Source: JAEZHK01 sp040768845 (GTDB taxonomy: Bacteria > Bacillota > Clostridia > Christensenellales > Aristaeellaceae). Taken from it: a stretch of DNA of 64,000 nucleotides. How positions within the stretch are numbered: position 1 is the first letter of the stretch; every line of letters begins with the position of its first letter. Of this stretch, positions 53,399 through 62,515 are shown one piece after another. The stretch covers positions 62,001 to 126,000 of the forward strand of contig JAXGME010000007.1 of assembly GCA_040768845.1 (NCBI GenBank). Reading direction: 5' to 3'. Under the pieces are notes generated by a model. That model was not told the DNA's origin. It saw only the letters and a program-made list of their open reading frames with translations, and made no database searches. The translations under genes and the position numbers were made by a program.

Positions 53399-53427
53399 TT
53401 GACACGTCATGTTACCTCATATACAAT
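53399..53427 (+). promoter_or_regulatory. Promoter of the caspase-like gene
   Basis: A perfect TTGACA -35 (53399-53404), 17-bp spacer and TACAAT -10 (53422-53427). Just upstream ATTAC is repeated three times between 53380 and 53396. Confidence 0.85.
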
Positions 53428-53479
53428 GCACTTACGAAACCTCCGGGCCGCGCATGGCCGCCTGTAAAGGAGAGCATCC

Positions 53480-55063
53480 ATGATGAAGCGAAGCGCACTC
53501 AAAGCCCTGGCCCTGGCCTTCGTTCTGGCCGCGTGCCTGCTTCCGGGCCTTTCGCGGACCGCGGCCGCCGCTGCGCAGACGGCCACCCTGTCCATGCGCT
53601 CACTCACGGAGGAAAGTCCGGCCCTGACGGCAAAGGCCGCGCTGCTGCCCAAGGGCGGCCCGGCCAAGCGAATCAGGGCGCCCGGCAGCGCCTCCATGCG
53701 GCGCTACAGCGACTTCACCGTCCAGGTCCGCGTTTCCCCCGCGACCCGGGATGCGCTGGGCGATCTGCGCTGCAGCTACCAGTCCGGCGCGCTGACCTTC
53801 CGGTCCGCCAGCTTCACGGTGTCCGCCGCCCATATTACCGTCAGCTTCCACTTTACGGCCTCCGGAACGCCCGGCAGCAGAAGCGTAAAGTTCTATTCGG
53901 CCGCCCGGTCGAAGGTCAAGGACTCCACCAGAATCAAAATCAAACCCGTTCCGGTCGCCTCCGTATCGCTGGAGGCAGCCAAGGATGAGCTGGTCGTCGG
54001 CGAACGGCTGCAGCTGAACGCCTCGGCGCTGCCCGAAACGGCTTCAAACCGCGCGATCCGCTGGACCAGCAGCAATAAGCGCATTGCCACCGTTTCCTCG
54101 GCCGGCCTGGTCACCGCCAAGAAGGCGGGCGTCGCGACGATCACCGCCACCAGCGTCAGCGGCAAAAAGCGCGCCAGTTGCCGCGTGCGGGTACTCAAGG
54201 CGGCGCCAACCCCTTCGCCCACCCCGGAACCGGGCGGCGCGACCCCCGGCAGCACCGTGTACCGGGCGCTTCTGATCGGCAACGAGGCCTACGGCGCCCG
54301 GTTGCGGGGCCCCTACAACGACCTCATCGCCATGAACGGCGCGCTGGGCCGCTCCACGATCGGCGGCAGAAAGTACGCCGGCAACATCACCTCTGTGAAG
54401 GACCGGACAAAGGCGCAGATCCTTTCGGACATCGCGGCGCTGTCCAAAAAGGGCATCGACGACGACGACGTGACGCTTTTCTACTACTCCGGGCACGGCG
54501 GTCAGGTTTCCCGGACCGAAGCCGGCACGGGCCTTGTAGGCGTGGATTCCCGGCTGCTCAGCGTGGCGGAGCTCAAGACCGCGCTGGATAAGATCCCCGG
54601 CACCGTGATCGTGATTCTGGACGCCTGCTACTCGGGCATGTTCATCGGCAAGGGCGCGGACGGCGGCACCGACAGCGCGGACTACAACGATCAGGTGATG
54701 AGCGCGTTCTTCTCCCTGCAGCCAAAGGGCCTGACCACCGGCGGCTATCACGTGATCACCGCCTGCCGCAAGGCGGAAACGTCGCTGTCCGTGGGCCGCT
54801 CGGTGAACGGCAAACTCACCTACGTGGGCCTTTCCTCTTACTATCTGGCGACCGCGGGCGGCTACGACTTTTTCAATCCCGCCCCCACCGCCCTTTGCAG
54901 CGATACCTCCCCCAGCGACGGCATCGCCACCTTCGGCGAAGTCTTTGCCTTTGCAGACCGCAATGTGGATCAGTTCCGGAAGCGCTACAACGCCCCTGAC
55001 GTCACTCAGGACATGCAGTACTTTTCGTCCAATCCCGATCTTCCCCTCTTCGGGCGCTCCTGA
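53480..55063 (+). CDS. Secreted BIG2-caspase (C14 peptidase) protein
   Basis: A 527-residue exported protein: signal peptide (residues 1-33), an N-terminal region of unknown fold, a BIG2 Ig-like domain (about 155-240, PVASVSLEAAKDELVVGERL, ending KKAGVATITATS), a Pro/Thr linker (PTPSPTPEP) and a C-terminal caspase fold. The catalytic dyad is His339 in YYSGHGGQ and Cys383 in LDACYSGMF. Such metacaspase-like enzymes cut after Arg or Lys in studied cases. AAGGAG precedes the ATG; the gene is monocistronic. Physiological target unknown. Confidence 0.88.
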   Translation: MMKRSALKALALAFVLAACLLPGLSRTAAAAAQTATLSMRSLTEESPALTAKAALLPKGGPAKRIRAPGSASMRRYSDFTVQVRVSPATRDALGDLRCSYQSGALTFRSASFTVSAAHITVSFHFTASGTPGSRSVKFYSAARSKVKDSTRIKIKPVPVASVSLEAAKDELVVGERLQLNASALPETASNRAIRWTSSNKRIATVSSAGLVTAKKAGVATITATSVSGKKRASCRVRVLKAAPTPSPTPEPGGATPGSTVYRALLIGNEAYGARLRGPYNDLIAMNGALGRSTIGGRKYAGNITSVKDRTKAQILSDIAALSKKGIDDDDVTLFYYSGHGGQVSRTEAGTGLVGVDSRLLSVAELKTALDKIPGTVIVILDACYSGMFIGKGADGGTDSADYNDQVMSAFFSLQPKGLTTGGYHVITACRKAETSLSVGRSVNGKLTYVGLSSYYLATAGGYDFFNPAPTALCSDTSPSDGIATFGEVFAFADRNVDQFRKRYNAPDVTQDMQYFSSNPDLPLFGRS

Positions 55064-55090
55064 CGCCCCCTTTCCGGAACATCCCATCAT

Positions 55091-55114
55091 TCGGGACCGG
55101 CGCGCCGGTCCCGA
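55091..55114. terminator. 24-bp GC palindrome, probable weak terminator
   Basis: TCGGGACCGG and CCGGTCCCGA flank a CGCG loop, 27 bp after the caspase-gene stop and facing the DUF3792 gene. It lacks a T-run on either side, so termination may be inefficient. Confidence 0.45.
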
Positions 55115-55121
55115 ATTCTCA

Positions 55122-55145
55122 TGAAGAAAGCCGCCCCATGGCGGC
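55122..55145 (-). terminator. Terminator after DUF3792
   Basis: GCCGCC/GGCGGC stem (55145-55140 with 55135-55130) with a 4-nt loop, then TTTCTTC on the minus strand. Confidence 0.7.
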
Positions 55146-55159
55146 TGACTGTGAAATTT

Positions 55160-55570
55160 TCAGGCTGCGGCGCGGCTGCGGCGCTTTGCCCGGCGCGGCG
55201 GGCGGATGTTTGCCACCAGCGCCCCGGCCAGCGCGCCCACCAGCGCGCCCATCAAAAACTCCGTTGCCAGAAGCCCCGCCGGCGCGATCCTGCCGTCGAT
55301 GGCGCAGTAGAGCGCGTACCCGAGCACCATGTACAGCGTGCCGACCACCGCCCCCATCACAAACCCGCGCCGCCCGCCAAAACCCACCGCGGCCATGGCG
55401 CCCACCGCGATGCTCACCGCTTTGAGCGCCTGGTTGATCGCCAGCACCGCGCCGTCGCCGACGCCGGAGAGCACCACCACGCCGGCCAGGACCGCCATGC
55501 CCGCCAGCGTGGTCAGCGCTGCCGTGCCCAGCCCCTTGATCAGCGCGAAAATCGTCGCCCGACGCTCCAT
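55160..55570 (-). CDS. TIGR04086/DUF3792 family membrane protein
   Basis: A 136-residue protein with four hydrophobic helices (for example LAGMAVLAGVVVLSGVG and LLATEFLMGALVGALAGALV) and a basic C-terminus. Position beside yajC and the layout match the TIGR04086 (DUF3792) family; function unknown. GGAGG precedes the ATG. Confidence 0.75.
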   Translation of the reverse strand: MERRATIFALIKGLGTAALTTLAGMAVLAGVVVLSGVGDGAVLAINQALKAVSIAVGAMAAVGFGGRRGFVMGAVVGTLYMVLGYALYCAIDGRIAPAGLLATEFLMGALVGALAGALVANIRPPRRAKRRSRAAA

Positions 55571-55653
55571 TCAAATCCCCTCCTCGCCCAAGCGTATGAC
55601 GGGGCGCGCAAAAAAAGACCGCCCGGCGGGGGGGCCAAAGGTCCGTGCTGCGG

Positions 55654-55680
55654 AAAACGGCCCCGGCATGCGCCGGGACC
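55654..55680 (-). terminator. Terminator after yajC
   Basis: A 9-bp stem with one wobble pair (55680-55672 with 55667-55659), 4-nt loop, then GTTTTCC on the minus strand. Confidence 0.65.
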
Positions 55681-55695
55681 GTGTCAGTGCCTTCC

Positions 55696-56094
55696 TTACA
55701 CCTGGGGCTCCACGTCGTTCTCCAGCGGCGCGTCCTCCACGGAGCGGATCGCCCAGCGGGCAAAGACCATCGGGGTCTTCTGCGCGCCGATGACGACGGA
55801 AACGGTGTCGTCCTTGATGCCGGTCACAGTCCCGTAGATGCCGCCGATGGTGCAGATGCGGTCGCCCGGCTTGAGGGCGGCCAGCATGTCCTTGACGGCC
55901 TTGTCCTTCTTGCGCTGGGGCCGGATGAGCACAAACCAAAAGACCACCACGATGGCGACCATCGGAAGAAGCTGAACCAGGGTGGCGGCAATGCCTCCGC
56001 TCTGGGCGGCGGCGTCGGTGGCGGCATCCGCCGCGGCGGACGCGGCCGGAGCGGTGGCGGTGGCATCCAGGAGCCATGCGAGACTTGTGAACAT
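55696..56094 (-). CDS. yajC: Preprotein translocase subunit YajC
   Basis: A 132-residue single-pass protein: Ala-rich N-terminus, helix LVQLLPMVAIVVVFWFVLI, then RPQRKKDKAVKDMLAALKPGD and VTGIKDDTVSVVIG, all YajC hallmarks. It associates with SecDF. GGAGG lies 7 nt before the ATG at 56094. The Ala-rich N-terminal extension is longer than usual. Confidence 0.94.
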   Translation of the reverse strand: MFTSLAWLLDATATAPAASAAADAATDAAAQSGGIAATLVQLLPMVAIVVVFWFVLIRPQRKKDKAVKDMLAALKPGDRICTIGGIYGTVTGIKDDTVSVVIGAQKTPMVFARWAIRSVEDAPLENDVEPQV

Positions 56095-56125
56095 GTTATT
56101 TCCTCCAAAAATCATCATACGATTT

Positions 56126-56154
56126 ATTATACTTGAGTTTGGGCCGGAGCACAA
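56126..56154 (-). promoter_or_regulatory. Promoter of yajC
   Basis: TTGTGC (56154-56149), 17 bp, perfect TATAAT (56131-56126), 31 nt before the start codon, so yajC can be expressed apart from tgt. Confidence 0.65.
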
Positions 56155-56216
56155 CACGTAAAACGCCCTGCGCTCGCACATTGCTGTAAAATTTTTGCGA
56201 CTGCCCGCCCCTCAAA

Positions 56217-57341
56217 TTACCACGCGCCCCGGCCATGGGTGGCGTAAAAGTCCTCCGCCCAGTCGCGGGTGGCGTCCTGGGAAATGGCCTCGCGCATCTC
56301 CTCCATCATGCGCACGAGAAAGCGCAGGTTGTGGATCGAACACAGCCGCAGCCCCAGAATCTCCTCCGCCTTCAGAAGGTGCCGGATGTACGCCCGGGAG
56401 TAGTTACGGCAGGCGTAGCAGTCGCAGTCCTCCTCAATGGGCGCAAAGTCCCGCGCGCAGGCGGCGTTGCGGACCACCAGACGGCCGCTTCGGGTGAACA
56501 CGGTACCGTTTCTCGCCACCCGCGTGGCCAGCACGCAATCAAACATGTCCACGCCCCGCAAAACGCCCTCGATCAGGCAGTCCGGCGAGCCCACGCCCAT
56601 CAGGTAGCGGGGTTTGCCCTCCGGCAGAATCGGACAGACGATATCCAGCATCCGGTACATGACGTCCTTGGGCTCCCCCACCGACAGCCCGCCGATGCCG
56701 TAGCCGGGCAGGTCCCGCGCCGCCGCCTGCCGCGCGCTCTCCGCGCGGAGCTCCTCAAAAAACGCGCCCTGCACGATGCCGAAGAGCGCCTGGTCCTCCC
56801 GGGTCTTGGCGGCAATGCAGCGGTCCAGCCAGCGGACGGTGCGCCCCAGCGCGCCGGCCGCGGTCTTCTCGTCGCAGGGCCAGGCGGTGCACTCGTCAAA
56901 CTGCATCATGATGTCGCTGCCCAGCGCCTCCTGAATGGCCACCGCCACCTCCGGCGACAGAAAGCGGTTGCTGCCGTCCAGGTGGGACCGGAAGGACACG
57001 CCGTCCTCCCGCACCTTGCGCAGCCCCGCCAGCGAAAACACCTGAAACCCGCCGCTGTCGGTCAAAATCGGGCCGTCCCAGTGCATGAACCGGTGCAGCC
57101 CGCCGGCCTCGCGGATCAGGTCCTCGCCGGGGCGCAGGTGCAGGTGGTACGTGTTGGCCAGGATGATCTGGGCGCCCAGGTCCCGGACTTCTTCCGGCGA
57201 CAGCGTCTTGACCGACGCCTGGGTGCCCACCGGCATGTATACGGGCGTTTCGATGGTTCCATGGGGGGTGTGCAGCCGGCCCCGGCGGGCGCCGGTCTGT
57301 CTGCACACGTGCAGAAGCTCAAATTCAAACGGCTTGGGCAA
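56217..57341 (-). CDS. tgt: tRNA-guanine transglycosylase
   Basis: The 374-residue enzyme exchanges wobble guanine for preQ1 in queuosine synthesis. ILTDSGGFQVFSL holds the active-site Asp, GIGGLSVGEPK and the zinc site CDCYACRNYSR-H follow. The start is TTG at 57341 with GGAGG 7 nt upstream. It is 19 bp after queA, its pathway partner. Confidence 0.96.
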   Translation of the reverse strand: MPKPFEFELLHVCRQTGARRGRLHTPHGTIETPVYMPVGTQASVKTLSPEEVRDLGAQIILANTYHLHLRPGEDLIREAGGLHRFMHWDGPILTDSGGFQVFSLAGLRKVREDGVSFRSHLDGSNRFLSPEVAVAIQEALGSDIMMQFDECTAWPCDEKTAAGALGRTVRWLDRCIAAKTREDQALFGIVQGAFFEELRAESARQAAARDLPGYGIGGLSVGEPKDVMYRMLDIVCPILPEGKPRYLMGVGSPDCLIEGVLRGVDMFDCVLATRVARNGTVFTRSGRLVVRNAACARDFAPIEEDCDCYACRNYSRAYIRHLLKAEEILGLRLCSIHNLRFLVRMMEEMREAISQDATRDWAEDFYATHGRGAW

Positions 57342-57360
57342 GGGGATTCCTCCCTGAATG

Positions 57361-58383
57361 TTACTGGATGAACATGGCGTCGCCGAAGGAGAAAAAGCGG
57401 TAGCCCTCGCGGACGGCTTCCTCATAGGCGGCCAGGGTCCGCTCCCGGCCCATCAGCGCCGACACCAGCATGATGAGGGTGGAGCCGGGCAGGTGAAAGT
57501 TGGTAATGAGGGCGTCCACCATCTGAAAGCGGTAGCCGGGGGTGATGAAGATGTCCGTCCAGCCGGAGCCGGGGGCCAGGTGCCCCTCCGCGGCCGCGGA
57601 CTCCAGCGTGCGCACGCTGGTGGTGCCCACCGCGATCACCCGCCGGCCCTCGGCCCTGGCGCGGTTGACGGCCTCGGCCGCCTCTGGGCTTACGCGGTAG
57701 AACTCGCTGTGCATCCGGTGCTCCGACAGGTCCTCTGCCTTGACGGGCCGGAAGGTCCCCAGGCCCACGTGCAGAAGCACCGGCACAATCTCGACGCCCA
57801 TCGCGCGGATCTTCTCCAGCAAACCCGGCGTGAAGTGCAACCCGGCCGTGGGCGCGGCGGCAGAGCCCGTCTCCCGGGCGTAGACCGTCTGGTAGCGCTC
57901 GCGGTCGGCCAGTTTTTCGTGGATGTAGGGCGGCAGCGGCATTTCACCCAGCTCGTCCAGCGCGGCCTCCAGCGCGCCGCCCTTTACGTCAAAGCGCACC
58001 ACGCGCCCGCCCGCGTCGGTGGGGGCTTCAATGGTGGCCGTCAGACGCCCGCCGCCGAAGGAAACCACCGCGCCGGGCTTCAGCTTCTTGCCGGGGCGCA
58101 CCAGTGTTTCCCAGGAAACCGGCGACAGCTGCCGGAGTAGCAGTACCTCGCAGGCGCCACCCCCCGCGCGCTCGCCGATGAGCCGGGCGGGCATCACCCG
58201 CGTGTCGTTGACCACCAGGACGTCGCCGGGCCGGAGGCAATCCGGAAGGTCATAAAAATGCCGGTGCGCCGCCGATCCGCCCGTCCGACCCACCACCATG
58301 AGGCGGCTGTGGTCCCGGGGCTCCGCGGGCGTCTGGGCGATGAGCGCTTCCGGCAGGTCGTAGAGAAAATCGCTTGTCTTCAT
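57361..58383 (-). CDS. queA: S-adenosylmethionine:tRNA ribosyltransferase-isomerase
   Basis: QueA converts preQ1-tRNA to epoxyqueuosine-tRNA. The 340-residue protein starts MKTSDFLYDLPEALIAQTP and has HVGLGTFRPVK, GTTSVRTLESA and TNFHLPGSTLIMLV, all diagnostic. Confidence 0.97.
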   Translation of the reverse strand: MKTSDFLYDLPEALIAQTPAEPRDHSRLMVVGRTGGSAAHRHFYDLPDCLRPGDVLVVNDTRVMPARLIGERAGGGACEVLLLRQLSPVSWETLVRPGKKLKPGAVVSFGGGRLTATIEAPTDAGGRVVRFDVKGGALEAALDELGEMPLPPYIHEKLADRERYQTVYARETGSAAAPTAGLHFTPGLLEKIRAMGVEIVPVLLHVGLGTFRPVKAEDLSEHRMHSEFYRVSPEAAEAVNRARAEGRRVIAVGTTSVRTLESAAAEGHLAPGSGWTDIFITPGYRFQMVDALITNFHLPGSTLIMLVSALMGRERTLAAYEEAVREGYRFFSFGDAMFIQ

Positions 58384-58392
58384 GCAATCCCT

Positions 58393-59436
58393 TTATTCGT
58401 CAATTTCCAGCCGCATCTGGCCGTCCTGGGCGGAGGCCGAGGGGGCGGCGAGCCCCAAATGGCCGTAGGCCGCAGGCGTCGCCACGCGGCCCCGGGGCGT
58501 GCGCATCAGAAAGCCCAGCTGCAAAAGATACGGCTCGTACACGTCCTCGATGGTGGAGGCGTCCTCACCGGTGGCGGCCGCCAGCGTGTCAAGGCCCACC
58601 GGCCCGCCGCCGAACTTTCCGATCATGGTTTCGAGCATCGCCCGGTCAACCCGGTCAAGGCCCAGCTCGTCAATCTCCATCCGCGTCAGCGCCTCCCGGG
58701 CCACCGCCCGGGTGATGCGCCCGTCAGCCCTGACCTCGGCAAAGTCGCGCACGCGCTTGATCAGCCGATTGGCGATGCGGGGCGTGCCGCGGGCGCGCCG
58801 CGCGATCTCCAGCGCGCCCTCCGGGTCGCACGCGATTCGGAGGATTTTGGCCGATCTCATCAGGATAATTGAAAGGTCCTCCGGCTCGTAGAGTTCCAGC
58901 CGGAAGCTGATGCCAAAGCGGTCCCGCAGCGGCGATGTCAAAAGTCCCGCGCGGGTCGTGGCGCCGATCAGCGTAAACCGGGGCAGATCCAGCCGGATCG
59001 ACCGGGCCGATGGGCCCTTGCCGATCATGATGTCCAGCGCGTAGTCCTCCATGGCGGGGTAGAGCACTTCCTCCACGGCGTGGGAGAGCCTGTGGATTTC
59101 GTCGATGAACAGGACGTCCCCGGCGGCGAGGTTGGTCAGGATGGACGCCAGGTCCCCCGGCCGCTCGATGGCGGGGCCGCTGGTCACGCGGATGTTGTGC
59201 CCCATCTCGGAGGCGATGATGCCGGCCAGCGTGGTCTTGCCCAGGCCGGGCGGGCCATAGAGCAAAAGGTGGTCCAGCGGCTCGCGGCGCGCGACAGCCG
59301 CCTGCATGTACACCGAAAGACTCTCCTTGAGCTTGTGCTGGCCGAAGTATTCCGCAAGCGTCAGCGGGCGCAGCGTGCGCTCCGCCTCGTCCTCCGCCTG
59401 GTGAAATCCGCTGGCGATCAGCCGTTCGTCGTCCAT
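58393..59436 (-). CDS. ruvB: Holliday junction branch-migration ATPase RuvB
   Basis: A 347-residue AAA+ motor: Walker A YGPPGLGKTTLA, Walker B FIDEIHRL, sensor and arginine-finger region LIGATTRAGLLTSPLRDRFG, and C-terminal winged helix. TGATG overlap with ruvA. The C-terminal tail is about 10 residues longer than usual. Confidence 0.97.
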   Translation of the reverse strand: MDDERLIASGFHQAEDEAERTLRPLTLAEYFGQHKLKESLSVYMQAAVARREPLDHLLLYGPPGLGKTTLAGIIASEMGHNIRVTSGPAIERPGDLASILTNLAAGDVLFIDEIHRLSHAVEEVLYPAMEDYALDIMIGKGPSARSIRLDLPRFTLIGATTRAGLLTSPLRDRFGISFRLELYEPEDLSIILMRSAKILRIACDPEGALEIARRARGTPRIANRLIKRVRDFAEVRADGRITRAVAREALTRMEIDELGLDRVDRAMLETMIGKFGGGPVGLDTLAAATGEDASTIEDVYEPYLLQLGFLMRTPRGRVATPAAYGHLGLAAPSASAQDGQMRLEIDE

Positions 59437-60029
59437 CAGCCGTTCATCCCCTTCAGCGCCAGCCGGATGAGCTCATCCGTCCGGTCGGTTTCGGCGGCCA
59501 CGCGGGCCACCGCCGCCGCGGCCTCGCCGGAGGCGTAGCCCAGCGCCATCAGCGCCTCGATGGCCTCCGCCGTGGGGCCGCCCCGGGGCGCGGCCGGGGC
59601 TACCTGACCGGCGGTCAGCTCCTCCGCGCCGTCGATCTTGTCCCGAAGTTCCAATATCAGCCGCTGCGCGGTCTTCTTGCCGATGCCCGGCGCCCGGGCC
59701 AGGGCCGCCGCGTCGCCCGTCAGAAGCGCGATGGTCAGCTCCCGCACGCTGAGGGCCGACAGGATGCCCAGCGCCGTCCTGGGGCCGATGCCCGTGACGG
59801 AGTTGAGCCGCAAAAACATCGCCTTTTCCTCGCGGCTGTAAAAGCCAAAAAGCTCCTGCGCATCCTCCCGCACGGAAAGGTGCGCATAGCATTTGAAGCG
59901 CGCGCCCACCTGCGGCGCGGCGGCGAGCGCCGCCGCGCTGACCAGCAGCTGGTAGCCCACGCCCCCGCAGTCAATCACAAGGGAATCCGCGTTCTTTTCG
60001 GCCAGAACGCCCTCAAAGTGCGCGTACAT
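59436..60029 (-). CDS. ruvA: Holliday junction DNA-binding protein RuvA
   Basis: 197 residues: N-terminal OB domain (MYAHFEGVLAEKNADSLVID), helix-hairpin-helix pairs (LNSVTGIGPRTALGIL and APGIGKKTAQRLILEL) and a C-terminal RuvB-binding domain. Confidence 0.96.
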   Translation of the reverse strand: MYAHFEGVLAEKNADSLVIDCGGVGYQLLVSAAALAAAPQVGARFKCYAHLSVREDAQELFGFYSREEKAMFLRLNSVTGIGPRTALGILSALSVRELTIALLTGDAAALARAPGIGKKTAQRLILELRDKIDGAEELTAGQVAPAAPRGGPTAEAIEALMALGYASGEAAAAVARVAAETDRTDELIRLALKGMNG

Positions 60030-60040
60030 GCCGTCCTCCC

Positions 60041-60535
60041 CTACTTGATGCGGAACAACTGCCGCATGCGTGCGCTCTGGGCGTGGGTCAGCGCCACCGC
60101 CAGGGCGTCGGCGGCGTCATCCGGGCGGGCGATATCTTCCATGCCCAGAAGGAGCTTCACCATCGTCTGCACCTGCAGCTTGTCCGCCTTTCCATGACCC
60201 GTGACCGCCTGCTTGACCTGCATGGGCGTATATTCAAACAGGTTTTCCGTCCGCGTGGACGCCGCCGCCAGCGCCGCTCCGCGGGCCGCGCTGACATCCA
60301 TGCCAGTGGTCACGTTCTTCGAGAAAAACAGTTCCTCAAAGGCCACCTCGTCCGGCTCGTAGATGTCCATCAATTGATTGATGCCCAGGAAAATGGACCG
60401 GAGGCGCTGCGGCAACGGCACACCCGCCTTTGTGGTCAGCACGCCGAACTGCACCAGACGGCAGCGGCCGCCCTCCGCGCGGATCACGCCGTACCCCAGC
60501 GTCGCCAGCCCCGGATCGATGCCCAGTATCACCAA
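60041..60535 (-). CDS. ruvC: Holliday junction resolvase RuvC
   Basis: A 164-residue endonuclease. The catalytic acidic residues are in GIDPGLATLGYG, FEELFF and DDAADALAVAL. I placed the start at TTG 60535 (LVILGIDPG) with GGGGG 9 nt upstream; GTG 60532 is equally possible. First gene of the ruv-que-tgt series. Confidence 0.93.
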   Translation of the reverse strand: MVILGIDPGLATLGYGVIRAEGGRCRLVQFGVLTTKAGVPLPQRLRSIFLGINQLMDIYEPDEVAFEELFFSKNVTTGMDVSAARGAALAAASTRTENLFEYTPMQVKQAVTGHGKADKLQVQTMVKLLLGMEDIARPDDAADALAVALTHAQSARMRQLFRIK

Positions 60536-60642
60536 GACGGCGTTCCCCCTCCAAAAAGCGTCAACTTTTATGATAGGATAGAACACGCATTCTGTCAAGC
60601 AGAGAACCCCGAACGCCGGGTACAGTTTTGGCGCAGGGCAAA

Positions 60643-60688
60643 GCCGCCGCGCGCCCCGCCCGCAAACGCGGGATGGGCGCGCGGCGGC
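60643..60688 (-). terminator. Long GC hairpin beyond the MITE-like element
   Basis: Perfect 14-bp arms (60688-60675 with 60656-60643) with an 18-nt loop; a short TTTG follows on the minus strand. It may be the original terminator of the truncated gene to its right, now separated from it by the inserted element. Confidence 0.55.
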
Positions 60689-60705
60689 CCGATGAAGGAC
60701 GTGCG

Positions 60706-60871
60706 CTAGTAGTCCACGAAGTCTAAGAACCGATGATAGGGCGCAGAGATTTTTCTGCCCGGCACGGAGCCGGAGCGCAGGCGCAGCGGCGCTACGTCAA
60801 GCGGAGCGCGACACAGCCGGACAGGAAAAGATCCAGCCATCGCGCGGTTCTTAGGCTTCGTGGACTACTAG
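60706..60871. mobile_element. 166-bp MITE-like element with 27-bp terminal inverted repeats
   Basis: The ends 60706-60732 and 60845-60871 are inverted repeats identical at 26 of 27 positions, each beginning CTAGTAGTCCACGAAG when read inward. The 112-bp interior has no coding capacity. A 60-base part recurs at 35283-35342. No transposase is in the window and no clear target duplication is visible. Confidence 0.8.
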
Positions 60872-60926
60872 AAATTACTGTCTTTCTCTCAGAAGCTGCC
60901 CTTACAGAAACCCTGAACACCGCCGG

Positions 60927-62515
60927 TCAGTTCTCCGTCTTCAGCGGCGCAAGCGTCGCCCTGTCGATGGAAAATTCATAGCGCAGCGTGTCCGCGGGTT
61001 CGGGGTAGTTGGTGCCCTCATTGTCGGCGTTCCTGTCATAAAGCCTTAGATCAAACACCACATTTTCACCGTTTCCGAATTCGGAGATGTTCATCGGGGG
61101 GCTTACGAAGTATTCGATGAGCACGTCCCCCTCGTGGCTGCCGCCGTCGTTATAGCAGCGATGGCCGTTTATGGTCACGTCGGGCGCGGCCGCCCAGTCC
61201 CAGGTGTACGGACTGCTCTCGAGATCCCCGTCAAACTTCACGTGAAATACCAGCCGATTGACATTCGAGCAGAAGCTCACGCCGGTGATCGTCATGGATA
61301 CGCCGTCCTTCTTGCGCGTCAGCTTGAGCGGCGTCAGGTCGTAGCCGACATCCTCGGGAAACTGCCCGTACAGCTTCTCGTTCATCGCGCGGGCCTGATC
61401 GACCCACGCCTGCATCTCCGCCGCATCCCGGGGCAGCGTCGCCTTCTTCGCCGCCCATTCGTACTTGAACGCCACGTCCTTGCGCTTCTCGGGATCGCCC
61501 AGCGCAAGCGCAAAAGAAACAATGGACTCCTTCGGCAGATTGCGGGGGTCGCGCCCCAGCGGATACTGATAGACCGCGGTGTAGCCGCCGTTCTCGGATT
61601 TGTCGCGATCCGCGCTGCCCAAGCCCACCATCATACCGTCCACGGTGACATCGTTTGTCCAGAAGTACGTCCCCGCCGACTCGGGGTTCTCCCCTTCGGC
61701 GACGCCAAAGGCCGCCGTAAAATACAGCTTGTCGTCGGCGCAGGACATTTCCGATATTGCCCAGTCATAACCGTAGTCTCTGCCCTTGAGGCCCACGGGC
61801 ACGGCGTTGGCTTTCGCGGATTCCAGTTCGTCCTTCTCGAGCCGGTAGGCCTCTTCAAGGAGCGGCATGCTTTCCTCGGCCGACGCAACGGCCTCGGCAT
61901 GGGCCTTTTCCGGGTCAAAGGTGAAGGGGATGGACAGCGGCTGACCATCGATCACGGCCTTCAGCTCGAGCTGCCTGGGCTCGTCCCACCGCCACTCCTC
62001 CATGTCAAACGTAAGCCATGTGGTGGGCACGCCGTCCTGAAGCTCCGAATTGCTTCCGGAGAACTCGTTCGCCCAGTCCTCGGCGGTCAGCGTGCGGCCG
62101 CCCCCGTCGCGGTATTCCCGAAGCCGCTCGTCGATCTTCATCGGAACTTCCTTTCCCTCGATGACGACGGAAAAATTCACCCGGCTCGGATCAAAGGAAG
62201 GAATATCCGAAAAGACCAGCCATAAGTCCAGTTCGCCCTGACCGCCCTCGCCCTCCTCGTCCGCCGGCGCGGTGCGCATCGCTGCGACCGATGCCGTCAC
62301 GCCGCCGATCTGGGCAAAAGCGCCTTCCACGGTGTGCGAGCGGGCCCGGCGCTCGGCCCCGGCGATCAGCGTCCCCAGCTTTTCATCCTCCGGGAGCGCC
62401 TGCTCGGCTTCGATGTCTGCCACCACCTGGCCGAAGAGCCGCTGATACAGCTGGGTTGCCGCCTCCACGATCGGCTGTCCGGCAAACGCGATCAAAAGCG
62501 CCAGCGCCGCCGCCG
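60927..62515 (-). pseudogene. 5'-truncated DUF4179-like membrane protein gene
   Basis: About 530 codons remain open, from a membrane helix (ALALLIAFAGQPIVEAATQL) through a long extracytoplasmic region with beta-rich blocks (LDLWLVFSDIPSF, YFWTNDVTVDGMMVGLG). The cytoplasmic N-terminus and start codon are missing: at about 62515 the frame runs into the antisense of another gene. It was probably a regulator like the DUF4179 gene at 40.7 kb. Expression from a non-ATG start cannot be ruled out. Confidence 0.6.

Noticed and set aside
60733..60981. Small plus-strand ORF across the repeat element
   Set aside because: It runs through the inverted repeat and into the antisense of the truncated gene, without a ribosome-binding site.
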